Notes: generated by a model from the letters alone, not told the origin. Positions 1 to 9,565 are shown, counted from the stretch's first letter. The stretch: 64,000 nt of DNA from Falsiruegeria mediterranea M17 (GCF_900302455.1 NZ_ONZG01000007.1:62001-126000), one strand, 5' to 3'. A program made the numbers and translations.

Positions 1-1659
1 GCCATTCTGAGTCAGTACGCCGACCAACCCGCCGGTATCCGCAATCAGAACACCGGGCCGTTCTGCCTGGGTCCAAAGCGCCAGCGCCGCGGCCGCTGGA
101 ACCACGCCCATCCAACGCAGCCCCCCACGCCACAGCATGAGCCAAAGAAACCCGATCGATAGCAGCGGCAGCGTCAGTTCTGTCGGAGACATGATGCGCC
201 GCTGTGCGCCCTCCATATCCGACACCCAATGTGCGACCCATAGAATCCACCGCAATCCGGCCCCCATCAGCTCCAACCCGATCCATTCCAGCCCCAAGGG
301 CGCAAGGCACGCCGCCAAAACGGCCGCGGGGATGACAAGGATCCCCATCAGTGGCACCGACAACAAGTTGGCGATCAGCCCATAGCTGGCAACGGTGTTG
401 AAATGCGCCGCCCCAAAGGGCGCAGTGGCCAACCCCGCCACGGCAGAACTGATGACAACGCCCAGGATGGGTTTGAGCCAATTGGGCCCCATGGACCATG
501 CCATGTCCCGGATCGTGCCAAACACCGCGATCAACGCTGCGGTTGCAGCAAAAGACATCTGGAACCCGGGCCCCAGCAAGCTTTCGGGACGCAGTACGAG
601 AACGATCATCGCCGCCACAGCAACGGCCCTGAGCGACAGCGCGCGGCGATCCACCAACACAGCACAGAGCATCACGGCGACCATGACAAAGGCGCGCTCG
701 GTTGCGACGTTGCCGCCTGACAGGGCCAGATAGACCGCAGCGGCGGCCAAAGCGCCGAGGGCTGCGATCTTTTTGACAGGCATCCGCAGGGCCAGCGACG
801 GGATCAACGACAACGCTGTGCGCAAAGCTCCAAACACAAAAGCTGTGAGCAAACCCATGTGCAGGCCCGAGATCGCCAACAGATGTGCCAGGTTGCTTGT
901 GCGCAGATCCCGCAACGTCTCTTGGCTTACGGCACTGCGGTCGCCCGTGGTGATGGCGGCAGCGAAGCCCCCAACTTCTCCGGGCAGGATCGATTGGATG
1001 TGGCGCGAGGTCGACAAACGCAGCCGGTAGATCCAGACACCCCAGTCGCCATAGTCCGGCGCTCCGGTCCTTAGGACCGGGGTTCGCGTATATCCGACGG
1101 CGCCAAGCCCCAGAAACCAGGCATGACGCCGGAAATCGAAACCGCCCGGCTCGACCGGGCCTTGTGGTGGCGACAGGTGACCGGTCGCCATGATGACATC
1201 GCCAGGTGTCAGCACAGGTGATGCGCCATGCAAGGACAGGCGAACCTTGTGGGGCACCTCATCTGGCGACACCCGAGTCAGGCGCACATGGTCCAGCGTG
1301 ATCCGCACCGCGTCCGAGGCAGAGCGGTCGATGGCGATGACGCGCCCCTCGACCGGGCCGTAATAGCGCCACTCCAAGACCGGCCCTGAAACACTGTGTG
1401 CCCGAACCCCGGCCAGCACAAAGCCCAAGGAGATCAGAGAGATACAGGCAATCAGCGGGGTCCAGACATCCGGGTATCGCAAGGCCCGAAAGAAACCCGC
1501 TCCGGCAGTGACCGACAAGAGCCCGTAGGCCCACCAATCGGGTTCGGATTTGAGCAGAAAATACAAACCGATCCCGATGCCCAGGCAGACAGGCGACCAG
1601 GGGAACAAATACCCGCGCTGTTCTTGCAGGGCGGCCTCGGTCCGTACCAGAACGCGCAT
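1..1659 (-). CDS. comEC: ComEC/Rec2-family DNA uptake channel (C-terminus cut by window edge)
   Basis: An open minus-strand frame of 553 codons runs from an ATG at 1657-1659 to the first base of the window, so the C-terminus is missing. The protein opens with hydrophobic segments, then a soluble DUF4131-type stretch, then many membrane spans with the ComEC competence-domain signature LLAISGLHMGLL near residue 255. The last visible residues (LIADTGGLVGVL) look like the start of the C-terminal metallo-beta-lactamase domain. ComEC forms the inner-membrane channel that passes single-stranded DNA into the cytoplasm during natural transformation. It is divergent from gltX, with 70 bases between the starts. 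Identification is confident; whether the missing part is intact cannot be seen. Confidence 0.9.
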   Translation of the reverse strand, partial: MRVLVRTEAALQEQRGYLFPWSPVCLGIGIGLYFLLKSEPDWWAYGLLSVTAGAGFFRALRYPDVWTPLIACISLISLGFVLAGVRAHSVSGPVLEWRYYGPVEGRVIAIDRSASDAVRITLDHVRLTRVSPDEVPHKVRLSLHGASPVLTPGDVIMATGHLSPPQGPVEPGGFDFRRHAWFLGLGAVGYTRTPVLRTGAPDYGDWGVWIYRLRLSTSRHIQSILPGEVGGFAAAITTGDRSAVSQETLRDLRTSNLAHLLAISGLHMGLLTAFVFGALRTALSLIPSLALRMPVKKIAALGALAAAAVYLALSGGNVATERAFVMVAVMLCAVLVDRRALSLRAVAVAAMIVLVLRPESLLGPGFQMSFAATAALIAVFGTIRDMAWSMGPNWLKPILGVVISSAVAGLATAPFGAAHFNTVASYGLIANLLSVPLMGILVIPAAVLAACLAPLGLEWIGLELMGAGLRWILWVAHWVSDMEGAQRRIMSPTELTLPLLSIGFLWLMLWRGGLRWMGVVPAAAALALWTQAERPGVLIADTGGLVGVLTQNG

Positions 1660-1690
1660 GCTTGCTCCTATCCGTCCGTCTGGTTAGACA

Positions 1691-1708
1691 GGCGGAAACG
1701 TTACCGCC
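1691..1708. promoter_or_regulatory. Imperfect palindrome between comEC and gltX
   Basis: GGCGG and CCGCC arms flank an AACGTT core with one mismatch per arm, in the middle of the 70-base divergent intergenic space. It could be an operator or a 5' UTR hairpin. It does not match the alphaproteobacterial SOS box. Confidence 0.3.
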
Positions 1709-1729
1709 ACCATAGTTACCAAAAGGTAA

Positions 1730-3154
1730 ATGCCGCATATGTCCGATCAGGTCGTCACCCGTTTCGCCCCGTCCCCCACCGGTTTTCTGCACATCGGCGG
1801 GGCCCGTACGGCCCTGTTCAACTGGCTGTATGCCCGTGGCCGGGGTGGCAAATTCCTGCTGCGGATCGAAGACACCGATCGCGAACGCTCGACCCCCGAA
1901 GCGACCGCAGCCATCCTGCAAGGCATGGAATGGCTCGGCCTGGATCACGATGGCGAGGTTGTGAGCCAGTTCGAAAGCGCTGCGCGTCATGCTGAGGTCG
2001 CCCATCAACTGCTGTCCGAGGGCAAGGCATACAAATGTTTCTCGCCCCAGGAAGAGATCGCCGCCTTCCGCGACGCAGCCCGGGCCGAGGGCAAATCGAC
2101 CCTGTTCCGCAGCCCCTGGCGCGAGGCGGATGCGGCTACCCACCCCGACGCGCCCTTTGTGATCCGCATCAAGGCCCCGCAGGATGGGTCCACCGTAATC
2201 CGCGATCAGGTACAGGGCGACGTGACCATTCGCAACGATCAGCTCGATGATATGATCCTGCTGCGCTCGGACGGGACGCCTGTGTATATGCTGGCCGTGG
2301 TTGTTGACGACCACGACATGGGCGTGACCCATGTGATCCGGGGCGACGACCACCTGAACAACGCCGCCCGCCAAATGATGATCTACGAGGCGATGGGCTG
2401 GGACGTACCGGTCTGGGCGCATATCCCACTGATCCACGGACCCGATGGCAAGAAGCTGTCGAAACGCCACGGCGCGCTTGGGGCGCAAGAATATCAGGCC
2501 ATGGGATATCCGGCGGCTGGCATGCGCAACTATCTGGCCCGTCTGGGATGGAGCCACGGCGATGACGAGTTCTTTACCGACGCCCAAGCCAAAGAGTGGT
2601 TCGATCTGGACGGAATCGGAAAAAGCCCGGCGCGCTTTGACACCAAAAAGCTGGAAAACCTGTGCGGCCAGCACATTGCAATTGCAGAGGATGCCGCACT
2701 GCAGAAAGAGATTCAGGGTTATCTGGCAGCGGCAAATCAGCCTGCTCTCACGGAAACACAATCTGGTGATTTGGAGCGTGCGATGTATTGCCTCAAGGAT
2801 CGGGCGCGCACATTCCCGGAACTCATTGAAAAGGCTCACTTTGCCCTGACGTCCCGCCCAATTGAGCAGGATGCGAAAGCCGAGAAAGCGCTTGCATCGG
2901 TATCCAATGGTATACTGAGTGAATTGACGCCGCATCTGCAAAATGTTAGCTGGACCCGAGACGATCTGGAGGCCTCTCTGAACGGCTTTGCCGAAGCACG
3001 AGAGACAAAGTTCGGAAAACTGGCCGGCCCCTTGCGGGCTGCGTTGGCAGGACGAGCAGTAACACCTTCGGTTTTTGATATGATGCTGGTGTTGGGCAAG
3101 GACGAAAGCCTGGCACGGCTTCAGGACGCAGCGGAGAAAGCCCAGTCTTCATAA
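1730..3154 (+). CDS. gltX: Glutamyl-tRNA synthetase
   Basis: Class I aminoacyl-tRNA synthetase that charges tRNA-Glu with glutamate in the cytoplasm. The N-terminus reads [19 protein letters not shown], with the HIGH-type motif near residue 21, and the KMSKS-type motif appears as KLSKRHG near residue 243. The 474-residue length suits a bacterial GluRS with its C-terminal anticodon-binding region. Two in-frame ATGs lie nine bases apart (1730 and 1739); AAAAGG at 1721-1726 is too close to the first and somewhat far from the second, so MSDQVVTRF from 1739 is equally possible. It is followed 123 bases later by gltA on the same strand. Many alphaproteobacteria carry two gltX genes, and this could be either paralogue. 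Confidence 0.95.
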   Translation: MPHMSDQVVTRFAPSPTGFLHIGGARTALFNWLYARGRGGKFLLRIEDTDRERSTPEATAAILQGMEWLGLDHDGEVVSQFESAARHAEVAHQLLSEGKAYKCFSPQEEIAAFRDAARAEGKSTLFRSPWREADAATHPDAPFVIRIKAPQDGSTVIRDQVQGDVTIRNDQLDDMILLRSDGTPVYMLAVVVDDHDMGVTHVIRGDDHLNNAARQMMIYEAMGWDVPVWAHIPLIHGPDGKKLSKRHGALGAQEYQAMGYPAAGMRNYLARLGWSHGDDEFFTDAQAKEWFDLDGIGKSPARFDTKKLENLCGQHIAIAEDAALQKEIQGYLAAANQPALTETQSGDLERAMYCLKDRARTFPELIEKAHFALTSRPIEQDAKAEKALASVSNGILSELTPHLQNVSWTRDDLEASLNGFAEARETKFGKLAGPLRAALAGRAVTPSVFDMMLVLGKDESLARLQDAAEKAQSS

Positions 3155-3277
3155 ACGGGTAACGCTGCACAGATACGACGGACCTGCGCGACAGCCGCGC
3201 AGGCGCTGCCCGCACGACTGTGGCGCCGGGATTTGCCCATTGGCGCACGTTGTGCAAGTACAGAGGAAGGGACATCT

Positions 3278-4573
3278 ATGACCGAGAGCAAGAAATCAGC
3301 CACCCTCAGCCTGAATGGCGAATCCTACGAGCTGCCCATTTTTTCTCCGACCACCGGTCCGGACGTCATCGACATTCGCAAGCTTTATGGCACTGCGGGT
3401 GTGTTCACCTATGACCCCGGCTTCACCTCAACCGCAAGCTGCGACAGCACCATCACCTATATCGACGGTGAAAAAGGTGAACTGTTGCACCGCGGCTATC
3501 CGATTGATCAGCTGGCTGGCAAATCGCACTTCCTCGAAGTGTGTTACCTGCTGCTCTATGGTGAACTGCCTGCCGCTGCAGAACTTGAAAAATTCGAAAG
3601 CACCATCACGCGCCACACGATGCTGCATGAACAGATGCACAACTTCTTCCGCGGGTTCCGCCGCGATGCGCATCCTATGGCCATCATGGTGGGCGTGGTT
3701 GGCGCCATGTCAGCGTTCTATCACGATTCGACCGACATCGCCGACCCGCGCCAGCGCGAGATCGCTTCGCATCGCTTGATCGCCAAGATGCCGACCATTG
3801 CGGCCATGGCGTACAAATATTCGATCGGTCAGCCGTTCATCTATCCGCGCAACGATCTGGATTATGCCTCGAACTTCTTGCGCATGTGTTTTGCCGTGCC
3901 GGCCGAAGACTATGAGGTGAACCCGATCCTGAGCCGCGCGATGGACCGCATCTTTACCCTGCATGCGGACCACGAGCAGAACGCCTCGACCTCGACCGTG
4001 CGTCTGGCATCGTCCTCGGGTGCCAATCCGTTTGCCTGCATCGCGGCCGGTATTGCCTGCCTCTGGGGCCCTGCCCACGGCGGCGCCAACCAGGCGTGCC
4101 TGGAGATGCTCAAGGAAATCGGGACCCCGGATCGCATCCCCGAGTTCATCGCCCGCGCCAAGGACAAGAACGATCCGTTCCGCCTGATGGGCTTTGGTCA
4201 CCGCGTCTACAAGAACTTCGACCCGCGTGCGACCGTGATGAAACAGTCGGCGGACGAGGTTCTGGATCTGCTGGGTGTAGAAAACAACCCGCTGCTGCAA
4301 GTTGCCAAAGAGCTGGAGCAAGTCGCGCTGAACGACCCCTACTTCGCTGACAAGAAACTGTTCCCGAATGTCGACTTCTACTCGGGCATCATCCTCGAGG
4401 CGATGGGTTTCCCGACCTCGATGTTCACCCCGATCTTTGCGCTGTCGCGCACCGTGGGCTGGATTTCGCAGTGGAAAGAGATGATCGGCGATCCACAGAA
4501 CAAAATCGGTCGCCCGCGTCAGCTGTATCTGGGTTCGACCGAACGCGACTACGTCGACATCGAAAAACGCTGA
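3278..4573 (+). CDS. gltA: Citrate synthase (type II, hexameric class)
   Basis: Condenses acetyl-CoA and oxaloacetate to citrate, the first step of the TCA cycle. The 431-residue protein has the catalytic features of the family: a His in HADHEQNAS near residue 228, [13 protein letters not shown] near residue 305, and an Asp in NVDFYSG near residue 365. The frame stays open upstream to 3233, but the ATG at 3278 has a good ribosome binding site (GAGGAAGGG) and gives the usual N-terminus [11 protein letters not shown] strong terminator follows at 4603. Confidence 0.97.
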   Translation: MTESKKSATLSLNGESYELPIFSPTTGPDVIDIRKLYGTAGVFTYDPGFTSTASCDSTITYIDGEKGELLHRGYPIDQLAGKSHFLEVCYLLLYGELPAAAELEKFESTITRHTMLHEQMHNFFRGFRRDAHPMAIMVGVVGAMSAFYHDSTDIADPRQREIASHRLIAKMPTIAAMAYKYSIGQPFIYPRNDLDYASNFLRMCFAVPAEDYEVNPILSRAMDRIFTLHADHEQNASTSTVRLASSSGANPFACIAAGIACLWGPAHGGANQACLEMLKEIGTPDRIPEFIARAKDKNDPFRLMGFGHRVYKNFDPRATVMKQSADEVLDLLGVENNPLLQVAKELEQVALNDPYFADKKLFPNVDFYSGIILEAMGFPTSMFTPIFALSRTVGWISQWKEMIGDPQNKIGRPRQLYLGSTERDYVDIEKR

Positions 4574-4602
4574 TCGGCGGCCCTATTTCACAAGAACGCG
4601 GA

Positions 4603-4636
4603 CCCGGCCTTGCAAAAGGCCGGGTTTTTCTTTTCC
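4603..4636 (+). terminator. Rho-independent terminator after gltA
   Basis: CCCGGCCT (4603-4610) pairs with AGGCCGGG across a TGCAAA loop, followed by the T-rich run TTTTTCTTTT. It starts 30 bases after the gltA stop codon. Confidence 0.9.
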
Positions 4637-5068
4637 GCCTTCGACTTTTTTGCCACCTACTGTTCTCGTTTCGGTGACAATCGACGTGTTTGTATCTGTT
4701 ACTTCGTGTCATAGATCGCCAGATGAATCCACCTATGCGTGTGGATTGAATTGTGCCCAAAGCAACTTCACCATGTCTGGCACAAAATCGATAGTTGTCG
4801 GTAGGTGAGCCTGAAGAACCGCCGCTCTGTCCGTTTGTCGCTGAATTCTGAAATCACAGCCGATCAACGGCGCTCAATCTGATCGGTTCTCGACGTGGGA
4901 ACCGTCATCCCCAGTCAGCCCCGACTTCCCTCGCTTGAGTTCACCCTTTGCGTGTATCCCTTGCATCTTCTTTGTCTTCCGACAGGAAACGACGAAATAT
5001 ACAAACATTGACGCATTTACGCTTTGATATATGTTTTTATTAAGTTTTTTACTTTGGGGGAAGTGATT
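4637..5068. other. Intergenic region without a convincing gene
   Basis: About 430 bases between the gltA terminator and the RTX gene. Short open frames here lack ribosome binding sites and recognisable motifs. A 6-base inverted repeat (CGGTTC...GAACCG, 4884-4904) is present. The last 60 bases are strikingly AT-rich and probably hold the RTX gene promoter. Confidence 0.5.
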
Positions 5069-6286
5069 ATGCTGCCGATTTATCTGATGGGCCTTCTGGG
5101 TGCCCTGGCAATCTATGGCGTCTACGAATGGGGTCGTGAAGACGGCCAGAACGAGACTGTCGATGCGGTAACAGGGGATCCGGATGAGCCGACCCCTCCG
5201 GATGATCCGCTGCAGGGAACGGACGAGTCTCAATCCATCTTGGCCTTTGTTGGAAACGACAGCATCAACGCAGCGGGTGGAGATGACACGGTCGATGGCG
5301 CCGGAGGCGACGACACCATCGATGGCGGCACCGGCAATGATGAGCTGTTGGGAAACGACGGCAATGACAGCCTTTTGGGCGGCGACGGCAATGACACCCT
5401 GAACGGCATGGACGGCGATGACACGCTGTCAGGTGCTTTGGGTGATGACAGCCTGTCGGGCGCCGCTGGAAATGACAGCTTGGACGGCGGAGAAGGAGAT
5501 GACTCTCTGGATGACGGCGAAGGGGATGACATCATCCTCGCGGGCGCGGGCGACGATACGGTCTTCGGCCAAGCGGGGGACGATATCACCTCAGGTGGAG
5601 CTGGGGACGACCTTCTGCGGCACGCAGGCGGAATTGACCTGGTGCAGGCTGGTGAGGGCAACGACGATGTTCTGCCGTTTTCTTTTGATGATCCGAACAG
5701 CACGGTCTGGATCGAAGGGAATGCGGGAAATGACGACATCGAAGGCAGCGGAGGCAACGACACCCTGCTGGGCGGTGACGGCTCTGATACGCTCGCAGGC
5801 GATTCTGGCGACGATCTGTTGTTCTCGGGCGACTACATATCGCGCAGCCTGACCCTGGATGAATTGATCGCAACCCGCGCCACATTGCAGGCTGGCGACC
5901 CGATTGTCTTGCCGGCTGGTGTAGCGCTCGCTGTGAACGACGACGGTGTTGCCGATGTGCTGAATGGCGGTGCAGGTAATGATGACCTCTATCTCGGTGA
6001 CAACGACTCCGGCACCGGTGGAAGTGGTCAGGACGATTTTGTGCTTCTCGATGGCGCACTGGCAGATCTTGCGCAAATTCTCGACTATGACGAGACAGAA
6101 GATTCAATCGTCTACGTCTACGACGAAGGAGAGACCGAGCCCATGATCAGCGTGACGGACAACGGCGATGGCACGCACACCATCCTGGCGGATGGCGCAG
6201 CTGTTGCAATGGTGACCGCATCGTCTTTGTCGGCCAGCAACGTGGTCTTGATTGAACGCGGATCGGACAGCGCATTCGCCGTCTGA
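5069..6286 (+). CDS. Small RTX (haemolysin-type calcium-binding repeat) protein with N-terminal membrane anchor
   Basis: A 405-residue acidic protein. The N-terminus MLPIYLMGLLGALAIYGVYEW is one hydrophobic segment and not a cleavable signal with an Ala-X-Ala site. From about residue 65 there are a dozen or more glycine/aspartate nonapeptides of the GGxGxDxLx type (for example GGDGNDTLNG and GGAGNDDLYLG), which bind calcium and fold as a beta-roll. RTX proteins are usually exported by type I secretion through a C-terminal signal; no T1SS genes are nearby and no catalytic domain is visible. The frame extends to 5024, but the ATG at 5069 has a strong site (GGGGAAG). Likely a surface or periplasmic calcium-binding protein; its role is unknown. 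Confidence 0.85.
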   Translation: MLPIYLMGLLGALAIYGVYEWGREDGQNETVDAVTGDPDEPTPPDDPLQGTDESQSILAFVGNDSINAAGGDDTVDGAGGDDTIDGGTGNDELLGNDGNDSLLGGDGNDTLNGMDGDDTLSGALGDDSLSGAAGNDSLDGGEGDDSLDDGEGDDIILAGAGDDTVFGQAGDDITSGGAGDDLLRHAGGIDLVQAGEGNDDVLPFSFDDPNSTVWIEGNAGNDDIEGSGGNDTLLGGDGSDTLAGDSGDDLLFSGDYISRSLTLDELIATRATLQAGDPIVLPAGVALAVNDDGVADVLNGGAGNDDLYLGDNDSGTGGSGQDDFVLLDGALADLAQILDYDETEDSIVYVYDEGETEPMISVTDNGDGTHTILADGAAVAMVTASSLSASNVVLIERGSDSAFAV

Positions 6287-6293
6287 TCATGCG

Positions 6294-7382
6294 TCAGAAC
6301 AGCGAAAGCTGGTCGCCCGATTGTTTAGGAACGGCAAACAGATCGGTCCTGAGAGGGGCTGTTTTGCTAGCCAGTCCCAACCGTCGGGTGGCACTCTCAA
6401 AGCGCTGCGCAACGATCTCGGCGTAATGCCCTTCGCCCCGCATCCGGTGCCCCCATCGCGGATCGTAGTCCCGCCCGCCGTGCATCTCGCGCAAGCGCGC
6501 CATGACGCGATCGAACCGGGTGGGTTCGTGTTCGGCCAACCACTCCTGCCACAAGGCCGACACCTCACGTGGCAGGCGCAACATGATCCAGCTTGCGGCA
6601 TCGGCGCCAGCGTCGTTGCCGGCCGCCAGCAGTGCCTCGAGCTCGTGATCGGTTAGGCCCGGCACCAAAGGTGAGGTCATGACCCGCACTGGCACCCCTG
6701 CCCCGGTCAACGCCCGAATGACCCGCAAACGCTGGATCGGTCCGGGTGCACGCGGCTCCATCCGCCGAGACAGCCCCGGGTCCAAAGTGGTAAGCGATAT
6801 GCCAACACGCACAAGCCCACGTGCGGCCATTGGTGCCAGAACATCGATGTCCCGCTCGATCAGTGTTCCCTTTGTGACGATGGCAACAGGATGGTTGAAC
6901 TCGGCCAACACCTGCAGGCATTCACGCACGATCCCCCTGTCCCGCTCAATCGGTTGATAGGGATCTGTGTTGGTTCCGATCGCGATCGGAGCGACCTTAT
7001 ATCGACGCGCACTCAGTTCCTTGCGCAAAACTTCGGCCGCATTGGGGCGCGCGATCAGCTTTGTTTCAAAGTCCAACCCAGGCGACAGTCCCAGATAGGC
7101 ATGCGTTGGACGGGCAAAACAGTAGCTGCATCCATGCTCGCACCCCCTGTAGGGGTTGATCGAGCGGTCGAATGGCAGATCCGGGGATCGGTTGTATGTG
7201 ATCAGGCTCCGCGCCACTTCCTCTGACACCTCGGTGCGCAGCGGCGGCAAACCATCGTCCGTGGCCCAGCCGTCGTCGAAACCCGCACGGGTTGTTGCTT
7301 CGTATCGACCCGCCGCATTCGACGCCACGCCGCGCCCGCGCACTTGTCGACCTATCAGCTTTTCTGTGTCCAAACGTTTCAT
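6294..7382 (-). CDS. PA0069-family (SplB-like) radical SAM protein, probably SOS-regulated
   Basis: A 362-residue radical SAM protein whose [4Fe-4S] motif CEHGCSYC (CxxxCxxC) lies near residue 80, in the context NPYRGCEHGCSYCFARPTH. This context is typical of the PA0069 family, which resembles spore photoproduct lyase; the substrate is not established. The frame extends upstream to 7577, but the ATG at 7382 gives MKRLDTEKL and lies just downstream of an SOS-box match at 7395-7409. The stop codon is eight bases from the convergent RTX stop. DNA repair or nucleic acid chemistry is suggested by the family and the SOS box, not shown. Confidence 0.88.
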   Translation of the reverse strand: MKRLDTEKLIGRQVRGRGVASNAAGRYEATTRAGFDDGWATDDGLPPLRTEVSEEVARSLITYNRSPDLPFDRSINPYRGCEHGCSYCFARPTHAYLGLSPGLDFETKLIARPNAAEVLRKELSARRYKVAPIAIGTNTDPYQPIERDRGIVRECLQVLAEFNHPVAIVTKGTLIERDIDVLAPMAARGLVRVGISLTTLDPGLSRRMEPRAPGPIQRLRVIRALTGAGVPVRVMTSPLVPGLTDHELEALLAAGNDAGADAASWIMLRLPREVSALWQEWLAEHEPTRFDRVMARLREMHGGRDYDPRWGHRMRGEGHYAEIVAQRFESATRRLGLASKTAPLRTDLFAVPKQSGDQLSLF

Positions 7383-7394
7383 CGCACCAAATTG

Positions 7395-7409
7395 GAACAA
7401 AATGCGAAC
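7395..7409 (-). promoter_or_regulatory. SOS box (LexA site) upstream of the radical SAM gene
   Basis: Read on the minus strand, the sequence is GTTC-GCATTTT-GTTC, an exact match to the alphaproteobacterial LexA consensus GTTC-N7-GTTC with a T-rich spacer like those of recA and uvrA boxes. It sits 13 to 27 bases upstream of the chosen start codon. Confidence 0.75.
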
Positions 7410-7738
7410 ATTCACAACCCACAATTCTAACAGGCATTCTGCGCCGCAGCAATAACCTGCTGATTCCTTGGGTATTTCACGATCCCGCGTACATGGAGCC
7501 GGAAACAACAGATTCGCGGATTTGGTGTATGCAAAAGCGGTTCCAAGCGCCCGGACATGCATCATTTCAAAGATCATTCTGCGAATTTCTCATTATCAAT
7601 CGCTCAAATTCACCCCTATAGGTCGGTTGCAGAACCGTCTGTGTCGCAACTGACGCAGTCGAAACGCGGCCAAACGGCAAAAACAGAAAAAACGGCCATC
7701 AGTCGGGGCGCGCCCCGCACAGCTTAAGGAATCGCACC
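7410..7738. other. Intergenic region between the radical SAM and corrinoid genes
   Basis: About 330 bases with the promoters of the two divergent genes. I see no convincing gene or riboswitch. Possible upstream codons of the radical SAM frame in this stretch are not supported by conserved residues. Confidence 0.5.
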
Positions 7739-8437
7739 ATGTCGGAAGAAGAAGACATCATCCTGTCGGAACTCGACGACGAAGAACTGGTCCAACAGAT
7801 GTTCGACGACCTCTACGACGGTCTCAAAGAAGAGATCGAAGAAGGCGTCAACATTCTTCTCGAGCGCAAATGGATGCCCTATGACATCCTGACCAAGGCC
7901 CTGGTTGGTGGCATGACCATCGTGGGCGCCGACTTCCGCGACGGTATCCTCTTTGTTCCCGAGGTTCTGCTGGCTGCCAACGCGATGAAGGGTGGCATGC
8001 ACATCCTGAAACCGCTGCTGGCCGAAACCGGTGCGCCGCGCGTTGGCAAGATGGTTATCGGCACCGTCAAGGGCGACATCCACGACATCGGCAAGAACCT
8101 TGTCTCGATGATGATGGAAGGCGCCGGTTTCGAGGTGGTCGATCTGGGCATCAACAACCCGGTGGAAAACTACCTGGAAGCGCTGGAAAACGAAGAGCCC
8201 GACATTCTTGGCATGTCCGCTCTGCTGACCACCACCATGCCGTACATGAAGGTCGTGATCGACACGATGGTCGAACAGGGCATTCGCGACGATTACATCG
8301 TTCTGGTCGGCGGTGCGCCGCTGAACGAAGAGTTCGGCAAGGCGATCGGCGCAGACGCCTATTGCCGCGACGCTGCTGTTGCCGTGGAAACCGCCAAGGA
8401 TTTCGTCGGTCGCAAGCACAACCAACTCAGCGCCTGA
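7739..8437 (+). CDS. Corrinoid (B12-binding) methyltransfer protein
   Basis: A 232-residue protein of the MtbC/MetH-cap class. An N-terminal four-helix cap (about residues 1-90) is followed by a Rossmann-like B12-binding domain with the signature GDIHDIG (DxHxxG, His axial ligand to cobalt) near residue 112, then MSALLTTTMPYM and LVGGAPLN. Such proteins carry a methyl group on cobalamin between a substrate-specific methyltransferase and a methyltetrahydrofolate-linked one. No MttB/MtgB-type methyltransferase is next to it here, so the methyl donor (for example betaine or methylamines) is unknown. The DUF1638 gene follows on the same strand, with a terminator-like hairpin in between. Confidence 0.92.
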   Translation: MSEEEDIILSELDDEELVQQMFDDLYDGLKEEIEEGVNILLERKWMPYDILTKALVGGMTIVGADFRDGILFVPEVLLAANAMKGGMHILKPLLAETGAPRVGKMVIGTVKGDIHDIGKNLVSMMMEGAGFEVVDLGINNPVENYLEALENEEPDILGMSALLTTTMPYMKVVIDTMVEQGIRDDYIVLVGGAPLNEEFGKAIGADAYCRDAAVAVETAKDFVGRKHNQLSA

Positions 8438-8458
8438 GCCGATGGTCAGACGCAGCAG

Positions 8459-8489
8459 AACGGCTCGCCCTGAAAGGCGGGCCGTTTTG
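8459..8489 (+). terminator. Rho-independent terminator after the corrinoid gene
   Basis: An 11-bp stem (AACGGCTCGCC at 8459-8469 with GGCGGGCCGTT at 8476-8486, one G-U pair), a six-base loop and a short T run. It lies just before the DUF1638 gene and argues against an upstream start for that gene. Confidence 0.75.
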
Positions 8490-8507
8490 CGTGCAACGGG
8501 TCGCTCG

Positions 8508-9158
8508 TTGCAGGACCAAAGCCTGACAGACAAGGGGCTGGCCCCGCCCGAGCGCAAGACCGATCGCATCCTGTTGATCGCCTGCGGCGCCTTGGCGCGC
8601 GAAATCCTTGCGGTGAAAGAACGCAACGGCTGGGACCATATGGACCTGACTTGTTTGCCCGCAATCCTGCACGTTCACCCCGAACGCATCACTGACGCGG
8701 TCGAAGACGCCGTGACCCGTCACCGCAAGGTGTATGACCAGATCTTTGTGGTCTACGCCGACTGTGGCACCGGTGGACATCTACAGGCGGCTTGCGAGCG
8801 TTTGGGCGTCGAGATGGTCAAAGGCCCCCACTGTTATTCCTTCTTCGAAGGCAACGATGCATTCGACGCCCGCAAAGAGGATGAGACTACGGCCTTTTAC
8901 CTGACGGATTTCCTGGCCCGGCAGTTTGATGCCTTTATCTGGAAACCCATGGGCTTGGATCGCCACCCCGAGTTGCTGGAAATGTATTTCGGCAATTATA
9001 CCAAAGTCGTCTACCAGGCACAGATCGACGATCCCACGCTGACCGAACGCGCCCGTGAGATTGCAGAACGCATGGGACTGGAATTCGAGCGACGCTTTAC
9101 CGGCTATGGCGATCTGGAGACCACCATGTCGGCCTGGGCCAAACGCCCCCCGACTTAA
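8508..9158 (+). CDS. DUF1638 family protein
   Basis: About 216 residues, beginning MQDQSLTDKGLAPPERKTDRILLIACGALAREIL if the TTG at 8508 is used. The frame also has an ATG at 8442, but that would place the terminator hairpin at 8459-8489 inside the coding region and give an arginine-rich, non-family N-terminus. The conserved body includes ACGALA, VYADCGTGG and CYSFFEGND. DUF1638 proteins commonly sit beside corrinoid methyltransfer genes, as here, so a role in one-carbon transfer or corrinoid activation is plausible; the biochemistry is not known. Its stop codon overlaps the stop of the convergent sufE by two bases. Confidence 0.82.
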   Translation: MQDQSLTDKGLAPPERKTDRILLIACGALAREILAVKERNGWDHMDLTCLPAILHVHPERITDAVEDAVTRHRKVYDQIFVVYADCGTGGHLQAACERLGVEMVKGPHCYSFFEGNDAFDARKEDETTAFYLTDFLARQFDAFIWKPMGLDRHPELLEMYFGNYTKVVYQAQIDDPTLTERAREIAERMGLEFERRFTGYGDLETTMSAWAKRPPT

Positions 9159-9565
9159 GCCGCGGCCAGCGCTACCTCGTTGATCCGCTCGATCATTGAC
9201 CGAACCCCGTTTGACCGCTGCGCCGACAGATGTTCGTTCAAACCCAGGCGCTCCAACTCGGCCCGTGCGTCCACCTGCCCGACCTGAGACACCGGCACAC
9301 CGTTGTACAGGGCGCGCAGAACTGCGATCAGGCCACGCACAATCAGCGCATCGCTGTCACCGTCAAACTGGAACACGCCATTTTCGATGCTGGGTTGCAA
9401 CCAGACCTGGCTGGCGCATCCGTGCACCTTGGTGGCGGGCACCTTGAACGCCTCGTCCAGAGGCTCCATAGCCTTGCCCTGTTCGATCACATGGCGATAG
9501 CGGTCTTCCCAGTCGTCCAGGAATTCAAAATCTTCCACCAACTCTTCGAACGCCGCCGTGGCCAT
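9155..9565 (-). CDS. sufE: SufE-family Fe-S assembly protein
   Basis: A 136-residue protein whose active-site cysteine lies in VPATKVHGCASQVWL. SufE accepts persulfide sulfur from the SufS cysteine desulfurase and passes it to the SUF scaffold. The longer upstream frame is not family-like; the ATG at 9565 gives MATAAFEELVEDFEFLDDWEDRY, the usual SufE N-terminus. No suf operon is adjacent. Confidence 0.93.
   Translation of the reverse strand: MATAAFEELVEDFEFLDDWEDRYRHVIEQGKAMEPLDEAFKVPATKVHGCASQVWLQPSIENGVFQFDGDSDALIVRGLIAVLRALYNGVPVSQVGQVDARAELERLGLNEHLSAQRSNGVRSMIERINEVALAAA

Noticed and set aside
1259-2941. Long minus-strand reading frame opposite gltX and comEC
   Set aside because: It lies antisense to gltX motifs, and the comEC frame covers the rest of it; it has no family features.
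5230-6107. Long frames and repeats in the RTX gene, possible CRISPR-like array
   Set aside because: The repeats encode glycine/aspartate nonapeptides, vary in sequence, and have no spacers of constant length.
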